Shown here: positions 48,445 to 56,353 of the stretch, piece after piece
Layout of the letters: each line of letters begins with the position of its first letter
Numbering within the stretch: the first letter of the stretch is position 1
Assembly (NCBI RefSeq): GCF_900142085.1
Contig: NZ_FQZQ01000014.1
Location: 57,618-121,617, forward strand
Length of the DNA stretch: 64,000 nt
Origin: Shimia gijangensis
Lineage (GTDB): Bacteria; Pseudomonadota; Alphaproteobacteria; Rhodobacterales; Rhodobacteraceae
Reading direction: 5' to 3'
Notes under the pieces: generated by a model
What the model was told of the DNA's origin: nothing
The model's database searches: none
What the model saw: the letters and a program-made list of their open reading frames with translations, nothing else
Program-made: the position numbers and the translations under genes

Positions 48445-49538
48445 GCTTTGGCCCCTTTTTTGCCACCGCCCAGCAAGGCAGGCGCGGTTTTGTCCAATGG
48501 CCAGCGCGGGCGGGCCATCAAGGTCATGTCATCAGAGTCGCCGGCGCGAAACCGTTCAAGGCCGGCATATGCAATCATTGCCGCATTGTCCGTGCAAAGT
48601 GCCAAAGGAGGGGCGGTGAATTTGACTTCCAGCCCGGCACAAACAGTCTCTAATTCAGCCCGAATGGCGGTATTTGCCGCCACACCGCCCGCCACTGCGA
48701 GCACGGGTGCCAAAGGTCGACCTTCCAGATAGATCGCCAAAGCCCGGCGGGTTTTTTCGGCCAACACGGCGACAACCGCTTCCTGAAATCCTGCACACAG
48801 ATCGGCGCGATCCTGTTCGGTCAAACCGCCCTTTTCGGTGATGATCGCATCACGGGCGCGCAACAACGCAGTCTTGAGGCCTGAGAAAGACATGTCACAA
48901 CCGGGGCGATCCAACAGAGGGCGTGGAAACCGGAACCGTTTGGCATCACCCTTTTCAGCGGCGGCCTGAACCGCTGGGCCGCCGGGTTGCGAAAGGCCAA
49001 GAAGGCGCGCGGTTTTATCAAATGCCTCGCCCGGGGCGTCGTCAATTGTGCCGCCAAGCCGAGAAAACTCCTGAGGTCCGCGTGTGATCAGGAACTGACA
49101 ATGCCCGCCGGACACCAAAAGCATCAGGTACGGAAACGCCACCTGATCCGTCAGTCGAGGGGTGAGCGCATGACCCGCCAGATGATTGACCCCGACAAGC
49201 GGAATACCCAGCCCAGTGGCCAGACCCTTGGCACACATGACACCAGACAGAACGCCACCAATCAAACCGGGGCCTGCTGTGACGGCAATGGCATCGATTT
49301 GATTGAGCGAAAGACCAGATTCGGTCAAAGCTTCTTCGACACAGATGTCCAGCTTTTCTGCATGCGCTCGCGCTGCAATCTCCGGAACAACCCCACCAAA
49401 TGCAGCGTGCAAATCGGCCTGACCGTGCACAATCGATGCCAGAATTTCGGGCGCATTGTCGCCGGACTGGCGAACAACTGCGGCTGCTGTATCGTCGCAG
49501 CTGCTCTCTAATCCAAGGATGGTGAGGTCTTGTGTCAT
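48441..49538 (-). CDS. tsaD: TsaD, tRNA N6-threonylcarbamoyl-adenosine synthase
   Basis: Transfers threonylcarbamoyl to A37 of ANN-decoding tRNAs. About 365 residues. [12 protein letters not shown] at the N-terminus, the metal-binding histidines in [23 protein letters not shown], and [15 protein letters not shown] 49538 is preferred; ATG 49544 two codons earlier is equally possible. It is divergent from hemD. Confidence 0.97.
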   Translation of the reverse strand: MTQDLTILGLESSCDDTAAAVVRQSGDNAPEILASIVHGQADLHAAFGGVVPEIAARAHAEKLDICVEEALTESGLSLNQIDAIAVTAGPGLIGGVLSGVMCAKGLATGLGIPLVGVNHLAGHALTPRLTDQVAFPYLMLLVSGGHCQFLITRGPQEFSRLGGTIDDAPGEAFDKTARLLGLSQPGGPAVQAAAEKGDAKRFRFPRPLLDRPGCDMSFSGLKTALLRARDAIITEKGGLTEQDRADLCAGFQEAVVAVLAEKTRRALAIYLEGRPLAPVLAVAGGVAANTAIRAELETVCAGLEVKFTAPPLALCTDNAAMIAYAGLERFRAGDSDDMTLMARPRWPLDKTAPALLGGGKKGAKA

Positions 49539-49597
49539 GCCCATTGCCGTTGCGTGCGCCCTAATAGGCAGGTAACACCGAAAGGTGTCCGGGAACA

Positions 49598-50335
49598 ATG
49601 CTGGCCGTGATTATGAAGCCTCAAGACCCAATAATACTTTTGACGCGGCCGTTGGAGGCTGCTGAGAAATTTACGCACCAATTGAAAGCTGCGGGCGTTC
49701 AGGCGGAGATACTTGTGTCACCGGTGCAGGGCATTGAGCCGGTAAAGTTCGAGGAACCAATCAATCTGGCTGGTGCGATCTTTACGTCTCGCAATGGGGT
49801 AGATGCAGTCATGGGTCGTGATGCGCCATGTTGGTGCGTCGGTGAGGCCACCGCAAAAGCGGCGCGCGCTAAGGGTTGGCAAGCTGTGTCAGCCGATGGC
49901 GATGCTGAAGCTGTGTTCAGGCGGATTGCAGCCGACCATCCCAAGGGTCCGCTGATTCACTTTCGGGGCGCGTATGCCCGCGGCAATCTTGCTGAACGAT
50001 TGTGGGATGACGGCATCGAAACCCGGGAGATGGTTGTGTATCAACAAGTCAGCCTGCCAATGTCGGATGCCGCAAAGGCTGTGCTGATGCGGGAAAACCC
50101 TGTCATTCTTCCCCTTTTCTCGCCACGCAGTGCCGCGCAACTTGTTCAGCAAGGGCCATTTGCAGCGCCTTTATGGGTGGTCGCAATGAGCGAGGCAGTG
50201 GCCGCAAATGCGGCCGCACTTTCGCCGACAAAGTTGGAAATCTCTGTAACGCCAGACGCAAAAGGCATGGTTGCGGCGATAAAGCAGGTGGCAAAAGCAG
50301 CTTATGGCATTGAGAGTGAAGGAAACTCCACTTAG
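49598..50335 (+). CDS. hemD: Uroporphyrinogen-III synthase
   Basis: Closes and inverts ring D of hydroxymethylbilane to give uroporphyrinogen III. 245 residues from ATG 49598 (ATG 49613 is an alternative that starts at [15 protein letters not shown]). The family is poorly conserved; recognisable parts are [39 protein letters not shown], and [12 protein letters not shown]. Placement before mic60 and hemY is the conserved alphaproteobacterial order and strengthens the call. Confidence 0.9.
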   Translation: MLAVIMKPQDPIILLTRPLEAAEKFTHQLKAAGVQAEILVSPVQGIEPVKFEEPINLAGAIFTSRNGVDAVMGRDAPCWCVGEATAKAARAKGWQAVSADGDAEAVFRRIAADHPKGPLIHFRGAYARGNLAERLWDDGIETREMVVYQQVSLPMSDAAKAVLMRENPVILPLFSPRSAAQLVQQGPFAAPLWVVAMSEAVAANAAALSPTKLEISVTPDAKGMVAAIKQVAKAAYGIESEGNST

Positions 50336-50387
50336 ATTTGCTGTGTGCATTTGTAGAATGAAATCGGATTCGAAAAGGTGACAACGG

Positions 50388-51599
50388 GTGGCCAAGTCAA
50401 AAAAGACCGACAAACCGGACGACGCTCAGACCAACGAAGACACTAAGGTCGAAGAGATTATCGATGCTGAGGTGATCGAAGCGCAACCTGAAGACTCAGA
50501 TCAGGACGACGCTCCATTGGCCGAGTCAGAAGACCCTGTTGGAGAGCCCGAAGATCTCGCTGCCGAAAACACTGTTGAAGAAAGCGATGCTGAGTCAGCA
50601 CAATTAGATGCTCCGATCGAGGCCCCTCAGGAGAATTCCGGTTCCGGCTTTGTGCCTTTGGTTTTGGGTGGCGTTTTGGCGGCGGGTGTTGGATTTGCGG
50701 CCGCAAGTTATCTGGGATCTCAGGGTATTCTGTTTGGCCACAAAGCAAACGACTCCATTGCTGAGCTGACCGCCAAGCTGGAGGTTCAGGACGACCTGAT
50801 CGTTTTGTTGAAATCCAATCAGGACAAGATTGCCGAAACCGCCAACGCAGCGCGCGATGGTGTTGCCAGCGCAGCTGAGTCCGAGGCACGCGCAGCGGCC
50901 CTGTCGGACCGGGTTGAAGATTTGGGCGCAAAGCTGGTGACGCTTGAGGGCCGGATAATCGAGGCCGAAAAACGCCCGATGACCGAAGGCGTGTCTTCCA
51001 CTGCGATCGAAGCTTATGAGCGTGAAGTTGAACAACTGCGCACCCTTGTTTCTGAGCAATTGGCCGAAGCCGAAAACTTAAAAGAAAACTCGACCCGCAC
51101 AGCGCAGGAAACTCTGGCTCAAGCCGCACTAACACGGGTAATTTCGGCGTTGGATTCAGGTGTGCCATATCGTGGGCCATTGACCGAACTGGCGGGTGCA
51201 ACAGGTGCGTCCATTCCCGAAGCTCTTGCCGCTCATGCGGATTCTGGCGTGACAACCAACTTAGCGTTGGCAGAGGCCTTTCCGGCCTATGCACGCAGCG
51301 CGCTCGCGGATGCGCGCAAGCAGGAAAACGCGAACGGTGGCGGCGGGCTGGCGCATTTTCTGAAAACGCAACTTGGCGCGCGTTCTATTGAGCCAAAAGA
51401 AGGCGACGATGCTGATGCGATCCTTTCGCGCGCAGAAGCCGCCTTGCGTGAAGGCCGCCTTGATGGTGCGTTGTCTGAACTCTCGGCATTGCCTGAGACA
51501 TCGCAAGCTGTGATGGCTGATTGGCGTACGCTGGCCGAAACTCGTGTGGCTGCTGTTCAGGCGGTCGAAACATTGGCCCAAAGCCTCAATTCAAACTGA
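50388..51599 (+). CDS. Mitofilin/Mic60 homologue
   Basis: 403 residues. An acidic, low-complexity N-terminus (1-85) is followed by one membrane helix (VPLVLGGVLAAGVGFAAASYL), a coiled coil (about 120-245), and a C-terminal mitofilin domain (ALTRVISALDSGVPYRGPLTEL). In alphaproteobacteria with intracytoplasmic membranes Mic60 bends membranes and binds BamA, like its mitochondrial relative. GTG start with GGTGA upstream. It lies between hemD and hemY, its usual place. Confidence 0.87.
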   Translation: MAKSKKTDKPDDAQTNEDTKVEEIIDAEVIEAQPEDSDQDDAPLAESEDPVGEPEDLAAENTVEESDAESAQLDAPIEAPQENSGSGFVPLVLGGVLAAGVGFAAASYLGSQGILFGHKANDSIAELTAKLEVQDDLIVLLKSNQDKIAETANAARDGVASAAESEARAAALSDRVEDLGAKLVTLEGRIIEAEKRPMTEGVSSTAIEAYEREVEQLRTLVSEQLAEAENLKENSTRTAQETLAQAALTRVISALDSGVPYRGPLTELAGATGASIPEALAAHADSGVTTNLALAEAFPAYARSALADARKQENANGGGGLAHFLKTQLGARSIEPKEGDDADAILSRAEAALREGRLDGALSELSALPETSQAVMADWRTLAETRVAAVQAVETLAQSLNSN

Positions 51600-51609
51600 A
51601 AGTCATTTC

Positions 51610-53085
51610 ATGCTGTGGTCCCTGATTAAAATCCTGCTGTTTGTTGCTGCCATCGCTGGCCTGACCTATGGCGCCGGTTATCTGATGGAAAGTGAAGGCG
51701 GCGTGATGATCACCGTTGCTGGACAAGAGTTCACACTTGGCCCGCTTCTGGCGGTAATCGCGCTCGTGGCGCTGGTGGTTTTGGTTTGGGTGACACTAAG
51801 GCTGGTTTCGTTTTTGATTGCGGTGTTGAAATTTCTGAACGGGGATGAAACCGCTCTGAGCCGCTATTTCGACCGTAATCGCGAGAAAAAGGGCTATCAG
51901 GCTTTGTCAGAAGGGCTGATGGCGTTGGCATCCGGTGAAGGCCGCACTGCCTTGGAGAAAGCTCGCAAAGCGGAAAAGTTTCTTAAACAACCCGAGTTGA
52001 CGAACCTGCTAACGGCCCAGGCTGCCGAGCTGGCGGGTGACAAACGCAAGGCGACAGAGGCCTACAAAACACTTTTGACCGACGACTCGACCCGCTTTGT
52101 GGGTGTGCGAGGGTTGATGAAACAAAAGCTGGAAGAAGGTCAAACGGACACCGCGCTGAAACTGGCGGAAACCGCTTTTGCTCTGAAGCCACGCCATGAA
52201 GAAACCCAAGATGTGCTGCTTGGCCTGCAGGCCGAAACCGGCGACTGGTCAGGTGCCCGCGAAACCCTGAATGCCAAACTGCGTGCGGGAAACTTGCCGC
52301 GGGATGTGCATCGCCGGCGTGATGCGGTGCTGGCTTTGTCAGAAGCCAACGACATCATGGATGACGCCAAGCCGATTGAGGCTCGCGAAGCGGCGATTGA
52401 AGCCAATCGCCTATCGCCAGATTTGATTCCAGCCGCTGTTATGGCCGCGCAGGGATACATCGCGCAAGACAAGCCCAAATATGCCACACGCGTGTTGAAA
52501 AAAGCATGGGAGGCTCAGCCACATCCTGATCTTGCAGCTGCATTTGCGGCCATTGCTCCGGATGAAACGCCTCAGGAACGTATCAAGCGTTTCAAAACCC
52601 TCACGAAAAACAATTCCGATCACGCCGAAGCAAAAATGGTGTTGGCCGAATTGAACATCGCCGCCGAAGATTTTCCCGAAGCGCGCCGCGCACTGGGCGA
52701 TCTGTTCGAATCGGACCCAAGCACCCGGTCATTAACCATCATGGCGGCCATTGAACGTGGCGAAGGCTCTTCGGATGCTGTGGTCAAAGGCTGGTTGGCC
52801 AAAGCGCTAACCGCACCGCGCGGGCCAAAATGGGTTTGCAGCAGTTGTCACAACATCCATTCGGAATGGTCTCCGGTTTGCGGGAATTGTCAGAGCTTTG
52901 ACACTCTGGCATGGACCGATCCACCAGCGACAGAGGGCGTCAGCCCCACCGGCGTGGAAATGTTGCCTTTGATCGTTGGTGCGATAGAGGATGACGTTTC
53001 TGAAGACGACGAACCCATCGATGTTGAATTTTCAGAAGCAGATGACACGCCAGATGATGTTGAGGCAGAAAGTACGAAAACCTGA
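51610..53085 (+). CDS. hemY: HemY-like TPR protein with C-terminal zinc ribbon
   Basis: 491 residues. Two N-terminal membrane helices (LIKILLFVAAIAGLTYGAGYL; LLAVIALVALVVLVWVTL), then the HemY_N and TPR-like repeats (about 60-400). Near residue 417 is a four-Cys ribbon, CSSCHN...CGNCQS, followed by an acidic tail. HemY in this operon is a heme-pathway or membrane scaffold protein, not the protoporphyrinogen oxidase of the same name. Start ATG 51610, where the membrane helix begins; the frame is open back into mic60. Confidence 0.9.
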   Translation: MLWSLIKILLFVAAIAGLTYGAGYLMESEGGVMITVAGQEFTLGPLLAVIALVALVVLVWVTLRLVSFLIAVLKFLNGDETALSRYFDRNREKKGYQALSEGLMALASGEGRTALEKARKAEKFLKQPELTNLLTAQAAELAGDKRKATEAYKTLLTDDSTRFVGVRGLMKQKLEEGQTDTALKLAETAFALKPRHEETQDVLLGLQAETGDWSGARETLNAKLRAGNLPRDVHRRRDAVLALSEANDIMDDAKPIEAREAAIEANRLSPDLIPAAVMAAQGYIAQDKPKYATRVLKKAWEAQPHPDLAAAFAAIAPDETPQERIKRFKTLTKNNSDHAEAKMVLAELNIAAEDFPEARRALGDLFESDPSTRSLTIMAAIERGEGSSDAVVKGWLAKALTAPRGPKWVCSSCHNIHSEWSPVCGNCQSFDTLAWTDPPATEGVSPTGVEMLPLIVGAIEDDVSEDDEPIDVEFSEADDTPDDVEAESTKT

Positions 53086-53154
53086 GTGCAAACTGATATT
53101 GCCAGCAGTCTTCTTGTGAAAGACTGCCGATATTTACTAACTCAAAATCCTTTA

Positions 53155-53203
53155 TGGCGACCCCGGCAGGATTCGAACCTGCAACCTGCCCCTTAGGAGG
53201 GAA
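53155..53203 (-). other. 3' half of tRNA-Arg(CCT): attachment-site remnant
   Basis: Minus strand: the CTCCTAA anticodon loop (CCT), 3' anticodon strand GGGGC, variable loop, a T arm GCAGG-TTCGAAT-CCTGC, acceptor 3' strand CGGGGTC, discriminator G and CCA (53157-53155). The 5' acceptor strand (expected GACCCCG) and the D arm are absent; instead the sequence runs into the integrase end. This is what tRNA-targeting integrases leave at one end of an element. The intact gene should lie at the far, higher-coordinate end. Confidence 0.85.
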
Positions 53204-53215
53204 CCGTTCATAGCG

Positions 53216-54310
53216 TTATTCCTTCTTTGATTTCTTGCTCTTGGGTGTTTGTACAGGGTCTTCCTGTACATGGTTTGTACGAAAACGGGCCCTGATGTCG
53301 GCCTCATCGGTCTCTGCATGGGCATAGATCCGCATGGGCAGATTCGGGTCTGACCAGCGGCCAGCCTTGGCTGCGGTGACCGGGTCTACACCTTGGCGCA
53401 CGACTAGCTCAGTGAAGAACCCATGCCGACCGGCGGGATGCGCTGACAGGTACGGAATGCCCGCGCGCTTGCAGATTGTCTTCCAGCGCGTGTTGTAGCC
53501 TGTCGAGCTGCCATAGCCGAAAACACGCGCCTTCATCAGTTTGCCAGTCTTGCGGTTCTTTGGGCGTTTTGGCGGCAACGCGAGCAGCTCGTCCATCATC
53601 TGAGGGGATACAGTGATCCAGCTTTCCGGATGCCCCTTCTGCGCTTTCACTCGGACTTTGTTTTCATGCGGTCGTAGGTCATCAGGCTCCAGTGATACCG
53701 CCTGATCAATCCGTGCCGCCGTTTCAAACATGAAACGGACCAGCGCGGCATTGTATGGATCAGCCGCACGGCAAAACGCCTCGATCCATTCCTTATCGGC
53801 AGGCGTGCGCTCTACACGACTAAGCTTCCCGCGCCGCTTGTCCTGAGCGATGCGCTCAAACTTGTCGTAGGGCTTCACACGAATTAGAGGCGTGCCCTCG
53901 AGCTCATGCGCGTTGTTGATCACTGCAGTCGCGGGCGTCACGATTTCACGCCACCAGGTATCGGTCGACGCTTTGGGTTTCAGCTTCGGCCCAAGGCTCT
54001 TCAATAGCGCAGCAGAAATCGTGCCTAGTGACAAGTCGCCGATTGCTTCGACGATCGGGATCAGCTGCTTCGCTGCTTTTGGGGACGCGTTGTAGAGCAT
54101 AATTGCATCAGAGAACGTTTTGCTCGGTTCGTCGCCCACGACATAGCGACGGATCTGACGTTCAGTCTCATAATTTATCCAGTCCCGTGCGCCCTCTTCT
54201 GAAGATGCCTTAGTGCTTCTCCGGTATGGGCCGGCGATTGGCCTGCCGTTGTATTCGATCCACCCCTTGGCCCAGTAAACGTGGCCCCTCTTGTAAATTT
54301 GGAGCGGCAT
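53216..54310 (-). CDS. Tyrosine-type site-specific integrase
   Basis: 364 residues. An N-terminal SAM-like DNA-binding part leads to the catalytic domain: first Arg in FETAARIDQAVSL, H-x-x-R in AHPAGRHGFF, GRWSDPNL where Trp replaces the second His (tolerated in this family), and the Tyr nucleophile in RIYAHAET. The C-terminus is very basic (SKKSKKE). It begins 13 bp from the tRNA fragment and points towards it, as expected for a tRNA-integrated element. A strong AAGGAGG lies 6 nt before the ATG, inside the neighbouring excisionase-like gene. Confidence 0.93.
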   Translation of the reverse strand: MPLQIYKRGHVYWAKGWIEYNGRPIAGPYRRSTKASSEEGARDWINYETERQIRRYVVGDEPSKTFSDAIMLYNASPKAAKQLIPIVEAIGDLSLGTISAALLKSLGPKLKPKASTDTWWREIVTPATAVINNAHELEGTPLIRVKPYDKFERIAQDKRRGKLSRVERTPADKEWIEAFCRAADPYNAALVRFMFETAARIDQAVSLEPDDLRPHENKVRVKAQKGHPESWITVSPQMMDELLALPPKRPKNRKTGKLMKARVFGYGSSTGYNTRWKTICKRAGIPYLSAHPAGRHGFFTELVVRQGVDPVTAAKAGRWSDPNLPMRIYAHAETDEADIRARFRTNHVQEDPVQTPKSKKSKKE

Positions 54311-54522
54311 GACTGGCCTCCTTCAAAAATCGTGTCGATCTGCGCGGGCGTGATCAGCATGGTTCGCCCAAGGCGATAAAATGCGCCCGTCTCATTGGCG
54401 CGTTCACGCAAAGTGCGTTCTGAAATATCGATCCCCATCCCGGCCATAACTTCGACCCATTGCGCGGGCGTTTTCCCAAGCCCCAGGATCTGAGAGCTGT
54501 CTGAATAGTTGGTCTCTGACAT
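54175..54522 (-). CDS. Excisionase-like DNA-binding protein
   Basis: About 115 residues from ATG 54522. The N-terminal 70 residues look like a winged/MerR-type helix-turn-helix (GLGKTPAQWVEVMAGMGIDISERTLRERANETGAFYRLGRTMLITPAQIDTIF), a pattern common in small genes before alphaproteobacterial integrases. The remaining 45 residues overlap the integrase gene in another frame by 136 bp and may be only weakly constrained. Likely controls excision direction. Divergent from the XRE regulator. Confidence 0.65.
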   Translation of the reverse strand: MSETNYSDSSQILGLGKTPAQWVEVMAGMGIDISERTLRERANETGAFYRLGRTMLITPAQIDTIFEGGQSCRSKFTRGATFTGPRGGSNTTAGQSPAHTGEALRHLQKRAHGTG

Positions 54523-54677
54523 TTCAGTCGTCCTTGTCCGCTTAAGTTGAATCGGCGACACGCATGGAATCGCTTGTTATGCACCTTCTGACGTGTTCAG
54601 ATGAGTGAAGCCGTAAATATGCGTCATTTTGTGCTATGTTTATACAAAATTGCGCACTCGTCAATTGGGAAACTTGC

Positions 54678-55100
54678 ATGGTGCGAGATGATGCTGAATT
54701 GTTTGCAGAGATTGGCGCTCGCCTCGCGATCTGTCGCAATGAGATAGGCGTCTCGCAGGCTGCTATGGCTGAAGCCATTGGCGTGTCGCATCGTGCCTAT
54801 CACAGCTATGAAAAGGGCAAACGCGGCGTCCCGGTCGAGGCCCTCGTGAAGATGCAAAGCCGCTATGCTATTGACGTCGCCTGGCTACTACTAGGCACCA
54901 AATCCATTCGGGCGGGGCATGATTTCGAAGCGCTCAAACACATCGAAAGCTCGATGGACAAGCACCTCACCGAAGCGGGCATAAAAATCAAAAGCGAAAA
55001 GCGCGGTGCCATCGTCGCCCGTTGGTATCAATCGCATGTCGAAGGCCGTGAAGTGACGGATGACGACGTGCACACATGGATCGAGTTGGTAAGGGAGTAA
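54678..55100 (+). CDS. XRE-family transcription regulator
   Basis: 140 residues. N-terminal Cro/CI helix-turn-helix at about 7-65: IGARLAICRNEIGVSQAAMAEAIGVSHRAYHSYEKGKRGVPVEALVKM. The helical C-terminus (residues 75-140) may be for dimerisation. It is divergent from the excisionase/integrase pair, like a phage repressor, and is the first gene of a tight three-gene rightward unit. ATG 54678 (GGGA 8 nt upstream) is preferred over ATG 54636. Confidence 0.85.
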   Translation: MVRDDAELFAEIGARLAICRNEIGVSQAAMAEAIGVSHRAYHSYEKGKRGVPVEALVKMQSRYAIDVAWLLLGTKSIRAGHDFEALKHIESSMDKHLTEAGIKIKSEKRGAIVARWYQSHVEGREVTDDDVHTWIELVRE

Positions 55101-55104
55101 TCTG

Positions 55105-55401
55105 GTGAACAAGGCAAGCAAACGCTGGAACATGTTGCGACATTCAGTCTTGGAGCGCACCCGTCGTGAGGTGATTGAACCCTTTGGGCCGCTTTACCTG
55201 ATCTTCCTGGGAACCAGTGTCTTCTACCTGATTGGCTTGGGCCGACTATCATTGGCACAACAGACCGCCGAATACTCGGTTTTGGCTGCCATCATGATTT
55301 TTGCCATCGCAGCAGCAGGCTTAGCACTTCCATTTTTGACAGGTGCGGTGCTGACCCTACGCGCGGCCGATCGAAAACTGGAACGTCTTCAACGCGGGTG
55401 A
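55105..55401 (+). CDS. Small two-helix membrane protein
   Basis: 98 residues, not recognised. A basic amphipathic N-terminus (SKRWNMLRHSVLERTRREV), two strong membrane helices (about 29-48 and 60-85), and a short charged tail (RAADRKLERLQRG). GTG start 4 bp after the XRE stop; 4 bp before the nuclease gene. The spacing implies translational coupling and a joint function with its neighbours. Confidence 0.65.
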   Translation: MNKASKRWNMLRHSVLERTRREVIEPFGPLYLIFLGTSVFYLIGLGRLSLAQQTAEYSVLAAIMIFAIAAAGLALPFLTGAVLTLRAADRKLERLQRG

Positions 55402-55405
55402 TCCG

Positions 55406-56305
55406 ATGGCCTTCGGTATCTTCATCCATCGCCGCGACTCGATCTACGACGACATCCCCTCTGAGCGGTATCAGTTTCCCAAGCAATACCTCTCGCGTGC
55501 CCAACAGTGCGAAGGGGATTGGATCGTCTACCTAGAGCCAAGCAAGGTCAAAGAGACCAAAGGCTATTTTGCTGTCGCTAAGGTCCAGGAGATCATTCCG
55601 GATCCTAGGAAACCGGACATGTTCTTGGCGGTTATCGAGCCAGGAACGTATCTTGATTTCGGCGACCCTGTTTCATTTCGAGACGAAAATTCAATCGTCG
55701 AACAAGGGTTGTTGAACGATCAAGGCAAGATATCCGGACGCGCGCAAGCCGCAGTAAGAATCCTGTCTCCTGATGACTTTGCTCGAATTGTCGAACGCGG
55801 CCTTGGACGGGATGAGGACATCCTGCCTCGCGTGGGCGACTCGATGCAGTTGCCGGGGTTTCAAGACGCGCAAACACCTTTCCAACACATGCCCGCACGG
55901 GAACGCGTCAACCAGCTGACCAATCGCGCGGTTCGCGATCGTAATTTCAGAAAGAACGTCCTGCGCGCCTACGGCGAGCGCTGCGCCATCACTGGTTTAC
56001 GTCTGATCAACGGCGGTGGTCGTGCAGAGGTGGAAGCCGCTCATATCAGACCAGTGGAGCATGACGGCCCCGACATCGTTAGCAATGGGCTCGCCCTGTC
56101 GGGAACCGCGCACTGGATGTTTGATCGCGGCCTGGTTGGGTTGGCAGACGACCTGACAATTCTGGTTTCCCGTCAAAGCAACGATATCGAAGCCGTGACG
56201 TCGATGATCAACTCGTCCGGCAAGATCATGGTGCCGGTCCGCCTCGCTAATCGACCAAGGGCAGAATTTGTCACTTGGCACCGAGAGAATTGCTTCAAGC
56301 ACTAA
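55406..56305 (+). CDS. HNH endonuclease, possibly modification-dependent
   Basis: 299 residues. The C-terminal third is an HNH nuclease: GERCAITGLRLINGGGR (a lone Cys, not CxxC), EVEAAHIRPVEHDGPDIVSNGLALSGTAHWMFDRGL with the His pair and Asn, i.e. the HNH_2 restriction-type pattern. The first 110 residues (GIFIHRRDSIYDDIPSERYQFP, DWIVYLEPSKV, KGYFAVAKVQEI) form a separate small beta-rich domain, possibly PUA-like, which in type IV restriction enzymes senses modified bases. That reading of the N-terminus is inference. Third gene of the XRE-membrane-nuclease unit. Confidence 0.8.
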   Translation: MAFGIFIHRRDSIYDDIPSERYQFPKQYLSRAQQCEGDWIVYLEPSKVKETKGYFAVAKVQEIIPDPRKPDMFLAVIEPGTYLDFGDPVSFRDENSIVEQGLLNDQGKISGRAQAAVRILSPDDFARIVERGLGRDEDILPRVGDSMQLPGFQDAQTPFQHMPARERVNQLTNRAVRDRNFRKNVLRAYGERCAITGLRLINGGGRAEVEAAHIRPVEHDGPDIVSNGLALSGTAHWMFDRGLVGLADDLTILVSRQSNDIEAVTSMINSSGKIMVPVRLANRPRAEFVTWHRENCFKH

Positions 56306-56353
56306 CCACTCAGTGCGGACATTGGCGCAAAACGCAGCTAACGGCCGGAAAGA

